A DNA stretch of 64,000 nucleotides from Tillus elongatus (Eukaryota; Arthropoda; Insecta; Coleoptera; Cleridae), in contig OZ023265.1 in the NCBI GenBank assembly GCA_964006375.1, positions 15,979,252-16,043,251 of the forward strand, read 5' to 3'. This document shows, one piece after another, positions 29,631-41,898 of the stretch. Position 1 is the first letter of the stretch, and every line of letters begins with the position of its first letter. A program made the translations under genes and the position numbers. The notes under the pieces are model-generated. The model saw only the letters and a program-made list of their open reading frames with translations. It was not told the DNA's origin and did not search any database.

Positions 29631-30971
29631 TATGTGAAAACTGGAACCTGTAATGAGCACTAATAAGTACACTTGGAGAAACCCAAATCACCACAACACA
29701 TATTTCAGAGACCTTACGATCGTTTTGTTGACAATGTCAACATCTTCAGATGAAGAAATTTCTAAACTAAAAAACTAGCTCCCGTGTATTTATATCGCGT
29801 CAAGGAAAACGAACTAGTCCGAAGTAAAATTGTCGTCCAAGAACGATCGTTTGTTTATTGTGTAGTGAAACTACGAGGTCAAAGACCTGCTTTTAATCTT
29901 CTGGTCTTATGAGCCCTTGTCTAATATAGGTTTAAAGAAATTGAGTTATTTAAGGAATCTCCACGTTCCCTTTCGGAAATGTCCGGTATTTATGAGATTA
30001 GTTGCAAAAATTGCGATCTTAAATACGTGGGCCAAACTAGGAGAAACATAGCCACCAGATTTGGTGAACATCTCGCACAGTTACGATATGATACGGTGGA
30101 CAAATCATGTGTGGCACAACATATATGGGATAATAATCACCACATTGACAAAGACTTGACACTTGTCAAAAATTTTAGACATCAAACTATGCTTGATTCA
30201 TTAGAAAGTATTTTTATATTAAGGTCTATTAAGAACAAAACTTCATTGACTCGTGGGGCACCTTTAATTTCAAGTCCTTTATTTTCACTTTGCATTTGAC
30301 CGCTTAAACACTCCTAATTTGTGTGTTAGAATAATGAGTTACTGTCAATAACTCGGTCGGTTACTAACATATACTAATCTCTACGTTTGTCTCGACCTAA
30401 AGTCCCGTTCGTTTTGTTTGTATCTATGTAGTCAATATAAATACTTTCACAAAGAATTAAAATCAATATAAATATAGTTTTTATGTAGTATTTTAGTTGA
30501 ATTATTTATCCTTTGTTAGAGTTAACATGGTGAGACAGACACCCGGGTTTAATTTTCTATTTAAAAAAACATGAGTTGAGTTGATGTTGTTTATCTCACC
30601 AGATGTCTTTGTCGGCATGATCCAATATCCACATAATAAATTTCTACATCGAAAGGGAACGTGCAGATTCCTTAAATAACTCGGTTCCTTTAAACCTATA
30701 TTAGATAAGGGCCTCATAAATTTGTCGACCAGAAGATTAAAAGCAGGTCTTTGACCTCGTAGTTTCACTACACAATGAACAAACGATCTTTCTTGGAAGA
30801 CAATTTTACTGTGGACTAGTTCGTTTTCCTTGACGCGACATAAATACACGGGAGCTAGTTTTTTAGTTTAGAAATTTCTTCCTCTGAAGATGTTGACATT
30901 GTCAACGAAACGATCGTAAGGTCTCTGAAATATATGTTGTGGTGATTTGGGTTTCTCCAAGTGTACTTATT
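29631..30971 (+). mobile_element. Penelope-like element 3 (PLE-3) with inverted terminal arms and 13-bp target duplication
   Basis: Left arm 29,661-29,981 and right arm 30,651-30,972 are inverted copies of about 320 bases, both containing the CGATCGT...TGACAATGTCAACATCTTC signature (29,717 and 30,890). Between them lies a GIY-YIG coding frame. ATGCAGCACACAC occurs on both flanks, consistent with a target site duplication. Inverted or tandem partial copies at the ends are normal for Penelope-like elements. The reverse transcriptase part is absent, so this copy is non-autonomous. Confidence 0.8.
29979..30299 (+). pseudogene. GIY-YIG endonuclease domain of a Penelope-like element (5' truncated)
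   Basis: 106 codons. The domain starts MSGIYEISCKNCDLKYVGQT: GIY and YVG are the two signature triplets, with the two Cys of a Penelope-type CxxC insertion between them. ATRFGEHLAQLR supplies the catalytic Arg, SCVAQHIWDNNHHID the His region, and DSLESIFILRS the catalytic Glu. The C-terminal tail ends normally at TGA. The domain looks intact, but the reverse transcriptase that should precede it is missing, so the frame's ATG is an internal Met and not a true start. Confidence 0.8.
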
Positions 30972-30972
30972 A

Positions 30973-31718
30973 TGCAGCACACACAAAAATCTTAGGCACT
31001 AGCCGCCACTGGCTGGTACTTATGTGGACCCGATTCATATATCGCAGGTGTTTTTACAAATACTCAATATAGCTTTTTACGTCACCAAAAATCATTGATT
31101 TATCAAAAATATGTATCCAATTCAAAGAGAACGTCAATCGTCACTGCCGTGTACTTGACAGTAATTACTCGAAAGTTATAAGTGTGCCAGAAATACAACT
31201 GAAATTTGAAATCTGACAATTCGTTCCAGGTCTCTGTACCAACCTTTTTAATTAATCAAGCCGTCGGTGCAGTGAGCTATTAATTTGGAAATAACTTGCA
31301 AGTTATCGAATAAACGACGTCAATCAAATTCACTAGAACGATTGTAAATTCAAATTGGAAATAGTGGTCGCTTTTGTGATGAACGTTGCATCTAATAAAT
31401 CTTACTATTGAGATGCCATCGCGTCTAACTCCATTTTCGAGTTGATTATTGAATTGAATATGAATCAAATTAAATCACTGAAACAAAACTACAAACGACG
31501 AATTTTTTTATAGAAATATTCTTGACATGGGATATTTATATGCATCCAACAATGAAAAACCAACCAAAAAACGTATTAACCCATTTAGATGAATTTTTAA
31601 AACCATAGCATTTTTTAAAAGAGAACATAGAGGTTGCCACTGTCACTCGAAGGCGGTTAAATGAATGGGTGAAGTTTTTATATTGCAAATTTTTCGTATA
31701 ACAAAAATGCTCTAATGA

Positions 31719-31720
<2 letters not shown>
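30973..31720. other. No gene seen
   Basis: AT-rich sequence with no convincing frame, element end or RNA gene. Confidence 0.6.
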
Positions 31721-32890
<1,170 letters not shown>

Positions 32891-32915
32891 AATGTGAGTG
32901 TTTAATAAATAAACT

Positions 32916-32917
<2 letters not shown>

Positions 32918-32969
<52 letters not shown>
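32918..32969. repeat. (TA)n microsatellite
   Basis: About 52 bases of TA repeat at the right edge of the large repeat; SINE copy 1 follows after about 60 bases. Confidence 0.95.
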
Positions 32970-32970
<1 letters not shown>

Positions 32971-33021
32971 TTTGCTTAGAAGACAAAGATAATTCTTACA
33001 TAAACATTTTTTTGTTTGTTT

Positions 33022-33370
33022 TTTTTTCTCTTTAACGTCGGCCTATTTCCGCGACTATGGTCAATCACCGACGCCAGGGAGCAGTTTCACCTCACTATCC
33101 TGGAAATTTTGCCGAACCCCTGCCTTTCTGTAAGGAGGATAGGGATCTTTAACGTGCCCAACATCGCATGGAAACGGGACCGACGGCTTTACGCTCCCTC
33201 CGAAGGGCGGAACGTGCAGACATTCAACTTGCTGAAATACAATGCCAGAACCTCGATTGATGTTAATTTTACAGTTTGTACTGAAAAAGTGAAAGGAGTA
33301 CCCTGGGATCGAACCCAGTACCCTTCGGTTCAGAGGCATACGTTCTTAACCACCCTGAACCACCGAGGTT
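33022..33370 (-). mobile_element. tRNA-derived SINE, copy 1
   Basis: Read on the minus strand: a tRNA-like head (33,295-33,370) with A box region GGTGGTTCAGGGTGG and a perfect B box GGGTTCGATCCC (complement at 33,305-33,316), then a body of about 250 bases and an A-rich tail (33,005-33,032 region). It is nearly the same as copy 2 at 40,035-40,389. It is transcribed by RNA polymerase III in such families and moved by a partner LINE. Open frames across it are chance. No clear target duplication here. Confidence 0.82.
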
Positions 33371-34149
33371 CATATATGCATATATTATTTGCCTGTTTAT
33401 TTAACACTGGTAATTTTTGACACATATTTGTTAATCTGAAGGAAGAACTTTAATCATTTGATTGAGATTTAACGGTACGCTAAGGACTTTATGGAGTTTT
33501 GCGAAACCAAACCTTACTATTACTGGACCGAACAGGCTGAGAACTTCAATGTTACTCTCAGAGGTAAGGAATACTTTTTCTCTTTCGTGAATTAAATTCC
33601 CAAAACTGCTAAATTTGATAATTTTAAGTTTCATTTAACATTTTAATCAACTGCAGATGCTTAAGCGAATCTTCTGTAGGTTGAATTTCGTGTATAGTGT
33701 TTACATGCCGAGGAGTATATTCTGTTAATAGAGAACAGAGATAAAGAAAGTGGTAAGTAAATAGTAGAAGAGTCGTCTCGAGAGAGTTGCGCTAATCCAG
33801 ATGAAAGCTTCATTGTGTAGCTCTAAATGGAGGCAGGGACCATCTGGTAGTGCAACATAAAACTTGAGACACAATGGCAAATAAACTTACGCGCCAGGGA
33901 AATTGTGTTGATTGAAATGCATATAAATAATGTATTGATTGTGTAACGTGCTGCTCTTGTTACATTGTAAACTCACAGTTAATTTATTTTCTGATAACAT
34001 TCAAATAAGATGAAATAGAAGATAGAGGATTAGTCCTACTTATCAAGACAATCTTCTTAAATGGTGCCAACATAACATAAGTATTTCACAGAGAAATATA
34101 TTAATAAGTTTAAAGTCCATGTCAAGTTCAAAATGGAACAAACGCGCTT
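33371..34149. other. No gene seen
   Basis: AT-rich; no coding frame, RNA gene or element boundary recognised. Confidence 0.6.
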
Positions 34150-36205
34150 ATAACATCCACCTAATTATTCTTCTCCTTAAGCCAGCGAACGCGCACTAGG
34201 AGTTGTGGGGTAGCTCGGACACAAACTCTAGGGGTGGGGCACTTTTACAATTCTTTATGAAATTTAATTTAGACATATTGAATAGAGGCAACAAACCGAC
34301 CTTTGTCACAACACGGCGTGAGGAAGTTTTAGATCTAACAGTTTCCACCCAGTTTCTGGGTGACTTTGTTAAAAGCTAGGCTGTGTCTGGGGAAGTGAGT
34401 AGCTCAGACCACAGATACATCCGGTTTGAAATCGCCAAAGTCGAAAGACAGACAGTATGGTACCGGTACCCCCGCATGGCAGACTGGGAAGCCTACAGGT
34501 CAGACCTACCAGTGGAACTGCGGGGGATTAAGAGTACCATAGACAACTCAATAGACCTCGAGATTGCAGCAGCCCAATTGCGAGAAGCAATTATCTCGGC
34601 CTATAACGCCAACTGCCTCCCGAAAATGAGGGTGTCCACCAGGAACGTCCCGTGGTGGAACGAGGACTTCAGGCAAAGGAGGACGCAGGTTCGTAAGCTG
34701 TTTAACGCGGCCAAAAGATCGGGAGCAGGGGATGAATATAGACAGGCCCTAACGACCTATAACAAAAGACTGAGGGGCGCCAAGAAGGAGTCGTGGAGGA
34801 TGCACTGCGAGGAAGTGGAGAACACGTCCGAGAGCGCTCGACTACACAAGATCCTGTCCAAGGGCACTCAGACCAACATAGGCTCACTTAGAACATCCAC
34901 GGCAGGCTTTACAAGTTCGGGGGAAGAAACTATGAAAATTTTACTCCAGACGCACTTCCCCGGCTGTAACATAATAAACCAATCACCTCTGGACTAGGAA
35001 CACTCAGAAATAGAGGCGCCTTATAGGCGGGCATCTAGAGTAAATTGGACAGTCGCTAAAGAGGTGGTTACCTGGAGCAAAATCAGATGGGCCATTAATA
35101 GCTTTAAGCCATACAAATCGCCGGGATTCGATGGAATAATGCCCATCATGCTCCAACATGGGATATATATATATACTGGCGCCGGTGCTTACCCTCATTA
35201 TGAGGGCCAGCCTGGCTCTGGGGTACATTTCGAGGGCATAGATACTGGCCAGGGTTGTATTCATTCCTAAAGCTGGGCGTCCAACAGACCAGGCAAAGTC
35301 CCTGAGGCCAATAAGTTTCATGTCCTTCTTGCTGAAAAGAGTGGAAAAACTGCTCGACCGGCACATTAGGGGCGCTGTACTGGAAGCATATCCCCTACAC
35401 TGCGGACAATATACATACAGAGCAGGATTCTCAACAGAAACAGCACTGCACTAACTGATGCTGAAATTAGAGAATACCCTGGAGAACAGGGAGGTGGCGC
35501 TGGGGGCCTTCATAGACATAGAGGGGGCCTTCAGCAACACCTCGGTCGGATCGCGGTTCTGGCAGCTGTCCGGGAGCGTGGACTAGAGGAGACCTGCTGC
35601 AGGTGGATCGGTTCCATGCTCAGGGAGAGGGCGGTGTTCACCTCACTCGCGGGAGGGACTCTGTTGGCGGGCGTCACGGCGGGGTGTCCGCAGGGGAGTG
35701 TTCTGTCTCCCTTGCTCTGATTCCTAGTCGTGGACGTCCTGCTGGGGAGGCTCTCGGGAGAGGGGTATAAGGTACAGGGCTATGCCGACGACATTGTCAT
35801 TATAGTCCGAGGAAAGGTCATACAGTCACTGTGGGAGCGCATGCAGGCTGCACTGAATGTGCTGGAAAGGTGGACAGTTGGTCAAGGACTCGGAGTGAGC
35901 CCCGATAAAGCAACCGCCATATCGTTTACGAGGAAGAGTAAGGGGGAGAGCCACAGAACTCCCACTTTATACGGTAGGAACATTACAATGGCCAGGGAGG
36001 TAAAATATCTTGGGGTCGTATTGGACTGTGCAGACTGTCCAGGGCTCAGACATGGGAAGTCAATAATTGACGAAGCCAGTTCAAATAGAGCTGTGGAGCT
36101 GCTAAATCTTAGCAGAGGACAGCTCAGAAACACAACAGGTGTCTTGACGGGACACATGGCCGTCAAGAAACACCTGCATAAAATAGGGCATATTAAAGTT
36201 ATAGG
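34150..36205 (+). pseudogene. Family K copy 1: RNase H-bearing non-LTR retrotransposon ORF with large internal deletion
   Basis: Begins inside the endonuclease (a decayed ANAH...ELWGSSDTNSRG block near 34,190, then ILNRGNKPTFVTTRREEVLD and SSDHRYIRFEI). A TAG at about 34,378 replaces the usual Trp. The linker ends near 34,997. The reverse transcriptase follows with stops and shifts: INSFKPYKSPGFDGIMPIM, KSLRPISFMSFLLKRVEKLL, TAGCPQGSVLSPLL and the active site GYADDIVIIVRG. At about 36,030 the sequence passes from KYLGVVLD straight into CADCPGLRHGK, which in the sister copies lies near the end of the RNase H region, so the thumb and nearly all of RNase H are deleted. It ends just before the CCHC finger. 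Confidence 0.82.
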
Positions 36206-36431
36206 CACTTAATGAAGCAAAATTTTAGTGCCACTAAAAGTTAGAGAACACGCAATACCAAAATATTGTATGTAATACACAAAAGGTATATTATAATGTT
36301 TTAGACTTATGCTACACTTCTCATTTGTTAAAATAGTTGCAAAATCTGCCTCTAAAGACCTTACATATTAAAATAAATAACTTAAGATCATTATCGGTTA
36401 TCTACCTGTTTCATTGCAGTTTGCCAGAAGC
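36206..36431. other. Short spacer, nothing seen
   Basis: AT-rich spacer between family K copy 1 and the tRNA-like segment. Confidence 0.5.
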
Positions 36432-36505
36432 CCTAAGTAGTGTAATGGTTAATATCCCCGTCTGATAAGCGCAGGGAAGCGGGCTCAAATCTCACCGGTG
36501 ACTGA
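36432..36505 (+). ncRNA. tRNA-like segment, tRNA-Asp-like pseudogene or SINE head
   Basis: AGTAGTGTAATGGTTAATAT followed by CCCCGTCTG resembles the D-arm and anticodon arm of eukaryotic tRNA-Asp (usual form TAGTATAGTGGTTAGTATCC). The anticodon loop region is altered (TGATAAGCG), and the T-arm GCGGGCTCAAATCTCAC carries mismatches. No acceptor stem can be paired. A tRNA-derived repeat or pseudogene, not a working tRNA. Confidence 0.5.
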
Positions 36506-38109
36506 ATTTCTCTTTTAACTTTTTTTTTCGTCTTTGTTTTCATTTTAACGTTATCTGATCAGATTGTGTAATTCCAATATATTTTAGCGACTTTTTGTTG
36601 AAGAGAAAAGATAAGCATTTTAAGACTTAATTCTTAATTTAATTTTAATAGTATGTAGATGTTGTTGCCCTTAGTTGGTGAAACCGTGCTACAGTTAACA
36701 TAGACGTAGAGATTTGTGACATAAGAAGAGGTTGTTTTCTTCTGTACAACCGGATTCAATTTTTATAGCATCCAGAGGCAAAATCATTTTCTCTGTGAAG
36801 CCACAGAAAAAGTATATAGTGCTGTATTTAGATCATATTTTGAATATGTTTTAATTTATTTAATTAATTTCTGTTTCTATTAGTTAATTTTCTTGTACAA
36901 AATGTTCTTTTATTATCGAATTTTCTTATAAATGAATTTAATGAATTTTCTTTGAAAAAACGTTTGTTGTGAATTTTTGTATGAAACATTATTCAATTGA
37001 TGGAACATTTAATAAACGAAATTCATCGAAAATAAGGTTTTAATGGATTTTCGTGCAAACAATTTATTTTATTTCCAATTTTAATTACAGGCCATTTTGG
37101 ATTTGGATGTTGTTGAACTGCAAATCTTTCACAATACCTTAATCTTAGTTGTTGTCGAGATCGGTCAAAGGATTGGGTAATTTTAGGGGTAGCGTTGAAT
37201 CTGTGGTCGCCCGGTACATAAAAAAAACATAAATAAAAATTTAACTGGCCTTGGCAGTTTTTTAAGGGTCCTAATTCTCAGTCACTTGACTTTTTTCGAA
37301 ACTCGCTGTTTCCTCAATAGTGAAACTTCTCTATGAAAATTTGGTAGAAGTCACATACTAAACTGCGATATACACGTCAATCAGTAGCGGATGACAAAAA
37401 CTGTAAAGTCTCACTCGATTCCGCGTCCAACACAGCATCATTAACACAAAAACTAATAAAAAAAGAGGTGAAAAACTAACTGCATAGCCGCTGCAAATCT
37501 GTTTGTGAGAGCACAATATCGTCTGAATGACGTTTAATTCCACATATCGAGAGAAGAGCCATCCTTGATTAAAATCACGAATCCCAGTTAACAATAGATA
37601 GACTTCCTCCCCGTTCAGGCCCTGTTAGAAGCAGGTCCGTCTAATCAAGAACGGCCTTTGTCAATACATGTTGTATTTGTGATTGATTGAATCTAAAATT
37701 GCTTTTGCTTTTTTATCAGTTTGATTGATTCTACTTTATTTATCTAATGTTTGCAGAAAACTGACTGTTAAGGCATTTGAATACTTAGGCATTAAGAATT
37801 TAAAAGATGGACATACACGAGTCGCAAACAGACAAATAAGTCATAAGAGATCAATAATTAATTATACACTGCAACAAATCTTTTTAATTTGATGAAATTT
37901 CAATTGTCACAATTTCTTATGTAGTGTTGTTCTAGGAAAAACAAAATATAAGTATTCTTAGCCAGATGGGCTTATTTTCCTTATTTTTTATTTATTTGAA
38001 GGTCAGTACAGCCTGCTAGATTTTTGGTTTGTTTTGTTCGCTTAACTTTACTTAATTTTAACCGTTTAACATCTCAAATGCAGAGTTTAGTGTATTGTTA
38101 GCTTTTGAT
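36506..38109. other. No gene seen; one repeat piece
   Basis: 36,660-36,720 resembles part of the 24,108/28,825 repeat (GTTGTTGCCCTTAGTTGGTG). The remainder is AT-rich with no recognisable gene. Confidence 0.55.
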
Positions 38110-38640
<531 letters not shown>

Positions 38641-39079
38641 AGAACCTCTAAGAAAGCCTGAAATGATAGCAGGTGACTATCTCTGAAAAGCAATTCAAAT
38701 TTTGGTTTCGAAATTATTTATTGGAAATTCGATACTAACTTTTTCAATCGTAGTGCCCGCACTGCATTCCTTTTATATACGTTGAAATTAAAATATCATA
38801 ATATTTGCTTTAAGGAAGAAGATCGTTATTATTATAGAAGTTCCCGGTAAATTACAGGCTGACGTCATAATGATGTGATAGAAAGCCGTTGAGAACCACG
38901 AACACCGGCGTAGATCTTTGTGCTGTGAAAAATAGATCTTTATCTCTACCTCCCTCTAACACATGGAACTAGAAAGGGAGAGAACGATGATCGAGCGCAC
39001 AACGGCCACGAGAAGAGGGCGCGAAAACCAGCCGGAGCTAGGCGTATGACGCTGTCATCGAGAGTTCTACGCGGGCTGT
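38641..39079. other. No gene seen
   Basis: Somewhat GC-richer stretch from 38,850 to 39,070 with a TGACGTCA octamer at 38,860. No coding frame. Confidence 0.5.
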
Positions 39080-39707
39080 CTAACACTTTTTGGAGATCCA
39101 CAGAGACAGAACCCTCTATGAGTCTGCGATCCTCATCTAATTGGACTAGACAGGCTTAGAATATTGTATATTTGAGTGGAGAGTGTTGTCACGCGCGTAA
39201 CTCTGAACTGCGTTGGATGTACTAGAGAGGAGGCCATTGATGTGGAGAAGAAACAAAGTAGGGGCTAAAGCTGAACCTTGAGGGACTCCTGAAATAATTG
39301 GATACAGTTTAGAGGAATGGCCATCCCCGACAACAGAAATGCTCCGGTTGGAGAGGAAATTTGCTGTCCAGGTACAGAGTTTTGGTGATAGACCATAGGC
39401 CGGATTTTTATTAAGCAGCACTGAGTGCCAGACCTGGTCGAATGCTTTGGATATGTCTAGAGCGACAATCTGGGATTCACCGTTCCAAGAATGGGTGACA
39501 AAGGAAAAGAAGTCGGAATTTGAACTGCGCTGACGGAATCCATACTGCATGTCGTGGATTAGACTCTGTTTTTCAAGAAATTTTAGTAATTCGGTGTTTA
39601 TATACTTTTCCATCACTTTAGAGACGACTGAAAGGAGAGAAATAGGACTGTAGTTGCTAGAAAGCGCTTTGGATCCTTTCTTGGCGACGGGATGTACTCG
39701 AGCAGTT
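39080..39707 (-). pseudogene. Family J copy B: truncated reverse transcriptase
   Basis: Covers the palm region only: INTELLKFLEKQSLIHDMQY, VALDISKAFDQVWHSVLLNK, GVPQGSALAPTLFLLHINGL, and the active site which reads YARDN in place of YADDS. Both ends are truncated. Its 5' end (39,707) abuts an internal position of a MITE-family copy. Confidence 0.85.
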
Positions 39708-39972
39708 CAATAGCTCAATTTGCTATGAGTTAACGTTTGTTGGCTAGGAACCAGTTTTTTCGGGAACATTTTAAGTTTATTTTCGATAAACCTTTTACAT
39801 TTTCAAACAGTAAAGTTATTTTGATGAAATATGGTACATTCTTTCTACTATATAGGTTATACTGGTAACCAAATTTTATGCCTGCTTTCGTTAAAAAAAA
39901 AGATATATTTGCTATTAAGAACATTTTAATGAAAATTCATTACTATAATGCACTTGCTGCGTCCAGATTTTT
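39708..39972. mobile_element. Partial MITE-like element (GACGCAGCAAGTGCG family)
   Basis: Matches the interior and right end of the 18,262-18,660 copy (GGTTATACTGGTAACCAAAT, ending TAATGCACTTGCTGCGTCC). The left end is missing at the junction with family J copy B. Confidence 0.7.
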
Positions 39973-40034
39973 TAGGTATTGATACCCTGAAGATGGCTTG
40001 GCAGAAGCCGCAACGCATAGGTATTTTACTAATT
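39973..40034. repeat. Penelope-terminus-like piece carrying the SINE target site
   Basis: CCCTGAAGATGGCTTGGCAG resembles other Penelope-terminus signatures in the window. The left target duplication TATTTTACTAATT is at 40,022-40,034. Confidence 0.45.
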
Positions 40035-40389
40035 GTGTCTGTTTTGTTTCTTTAACGTCGGCCTATTTCCGCGACTATGGCCAATCACCGACGCCAGGGA
40101 GCAGTTTCACCCCACTATCCTGAAAATTTTGCCGAACCCCAGCCTTTCTGTAAGGAGGGTAGGGATCTTTAACGTACTTAACATTACATGGACACGGGAT
40201 CGACGGCTTTACGCCCCTTCCGAAAGGCGGAGGGTGCAGACATTCAACTTGCTCAAACAAAATACCAAAACCTCGGTTGATGTTAATTTTACAGTTTGTA
40301 CTGAAAAAGTGAAAGGAGTACCCTGGGATCGAACCCAGTACCCTTCGGTTCAGAGACACACGTTCTTACCCCTAAACCACCGAGGTTGC
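40035..40389 (-). mobile_element. tRNA-derived SINE, copy 2, with 13-bp target site duplication
   Basis: Minus strand. The head (40,312-40,389) has A box TGGTTTAGGGGTAAG (complement at 40,365-40,379) and B box GGGTTCGATCCC (complement at 40,325-40,336), with spacing normal for a tRNA. The body of about 250 bases includes GCGGAAATAGGCCGACGTTA and ends in a short A-rich tail. TATTTTACTAATT flanks it on both sides (40,022-40,034 and 40,390-40,402), so this is an intact, fairly recent insertion. Confidence 0.9.
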
Positions 40390-40402
40390 TATTTTACTAA
40401 TT

Positions 40403-40740
40403 AAATTTTATCTGCATGCATAAACCTTTTGCTCTACTTGAAAATATGTCAAACTCAAAAGTTTTGACGCATAGAGATTATTTGATTTAAAAAAAGTTAT
40501 TATTTGTACAGATATGACGCAGAATAAATATAAGTCACTTAAAAATAAACTAATTGTAGCAACTGAGGAAACGTGGCACGTTGCTTTTTCATATGCGGAA
40601 TAACATGTATCTGAAGAAATACATTTTGCGATGGGTCGTTATATGAAGCCACCCTACATATATTTTAGACTATTATCAGTAGTCGTATTCTTTTTAAAAT
40701 CTGTCAAATGCACGACATAGAAAGCTTTTGTGAGAACGTC
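40403..40740. other. No gene seen
   Basis: AT-rich; no recognisable feature until the promoter-like stretch that follows. Confidence 0.5.
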
Positions 40741-40752
40741 TCGCCGAAGCCA

Positions 40753-40830
40753 TTGTTGACGTCATCACCGCTTTCATTATATAAGTTGGCGTTGGAGGAG
40801 CTTCAGAAATAATGCAGATATTGGTAATGG
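40753..40830 (+). promoter_or_regulatory. Candidate TATA-type core promoter with CRE-like site
   Basis: TGACGTCA at 40,757-40,764, TATATAAG at 40,778-40,785, and TTCAGA at 40,802-40,807, where the A at 40,805 would be 27 bases from the TATA start. This is the geometry of an arthropod core promoter with an initiator. No coding exon follows within sight, so the transcript, if any, would start with a non-coding or spliced exon. Judged by eye. Confidence 0.4.
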
Positions 40831-41151
40831 ATTTTTCTCGCTTTCAACTTCTCCCATTTCAAATGCAATCGCTCCAGAAATATGACATTGGTGTTGTAAT
40901 GTAAATTGATCGCATTATCAGATTCTCTTTTCGTCACAATTAAAAGTACCTAGGTACATTAAAACTTTTTTTACCGAATAGATGAGATTAAATAGTCAGT
41001 TAAATAAAAGCTATTCTATAAAGAAAAATAAGTTTATATATATTTTGCTTAAATTAAACCAAGACTTGTTTAAAATTAACTGTTTAAAGGCTTAAGACAG
41101 TCTGTATCCTATATAGTAATTTAGAGGCTTCGATTATCAAGACCATTTTTT
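40831..41151. other. No gene seen
   Basis: AT-rich stretch up to the 3' tail of the split family K element. Confidence 0.5.
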
Positions 41152-41898
41152 TCTCCCTCAGGGCTCGTCCGCGTCTTTGCTGCCCCGATAGCACCGCAGC
41201 GTTTGGATTATTGTGCATGCCCCTTTGTCTTTTCTACTTCACCCATTACAAAATCAATGTGCCTTGAATTAGTCTGCACAGCAATTGGTAAGGTGAAGTT
41301 ATCCATTGCTCTGTCTCCGGTCTAGGCTAACCGTAGCAGTTGTTTCTTGACGGCCATGTGTCCGGTCAAGAGTCCTGTTATGTTTCTGAGCTGTACTCCG
41401 CTAAGATTTAGCAGCTCCACAGCTCCCTTTGAACTGAGTTACCCAATTACTGACTTCCCATGTCTGAGCCCTGGACAGTCTGCCCAGAACACCTTGTGTT
41501 CGTTTCTGACCCAGGACTTAATGGCTCCCCTGGCAGTGCTCTTTTGTGAGACCCAGAACCGATTCTGGTCCCATAAATGGTTCTGATGACCATCTCCTTA
41601 CGAAACTGTCAGCTTCTTCATTACCTTTGACCCCCGAGTGACCCGGCACCCAGATGAAAGTGACCTCATTTTGCCCAGCCAGGTCGCTCGTCTCGTCTCG
41701 GCATTCACTTACCAGTCTGGAATTTACCCGGGGCTACTTAGGACCTTAAGGGCTGCCTGGCTGTCTGTAGCTGTGAGGATCCGCTTGTGGGTGTGGCCCC
41801 TCCTCTTGTTCTCTCGCACGCAGTGCAAGATGGTGTACATTTCGGCCTGCAGAACCGTTGCATGGGCTCCAAAGGAAATACTATGACTTACCCTTGGT
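41152..41898 (-). pseudogene. Family K copy 2, 3' half (RNase H and 3' end), split by element L
   Basis: Minus strand. Reading from 41,898: RVSHSISFGAHATVLQAEMY (catalytic Glu of RNase H), ATDSQAALKVLSS (catalytic Asp), a decayed GHSG...NEEADSF block, and then the C-terminal region down to the 3' tail near 41,152 (CGAGCCCTGAGGGAGAAAAA). The same 3' terminus ends the copy at 57-58 kb. The other half of this element lies at 45,514-45,760. Frameshifts and stops are present. Confidence 0.85.

Noticed and set aside
30502..30849. Minus-strand frame of 115 codons in the right arm of PLE-3
   Set aside because: It lies in the inverted arm and a similar frame occurs in the left arm; possibly an old coding part of the element, but not an independent gene.
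33016..33420. Frame of 134 codons, and its relative at 40,033-40,404, which look like a conserved protein pair
   Set aside because: Conserved because both are SINE copies; the tRNA-like boxes and target duplication explain the sequence, and frames exist on both strands.
36432..36505. Functional tRNA-Asp gene
   Set aside because: No acceptor stem pairing, altered anticodon loop and mismatched T-arm.
37358..37594. Minus-strand frame with hydrophobic stretch
   Set aside because: No recognisable motif, no regulatory context, and not conserved elsewhere in the window.
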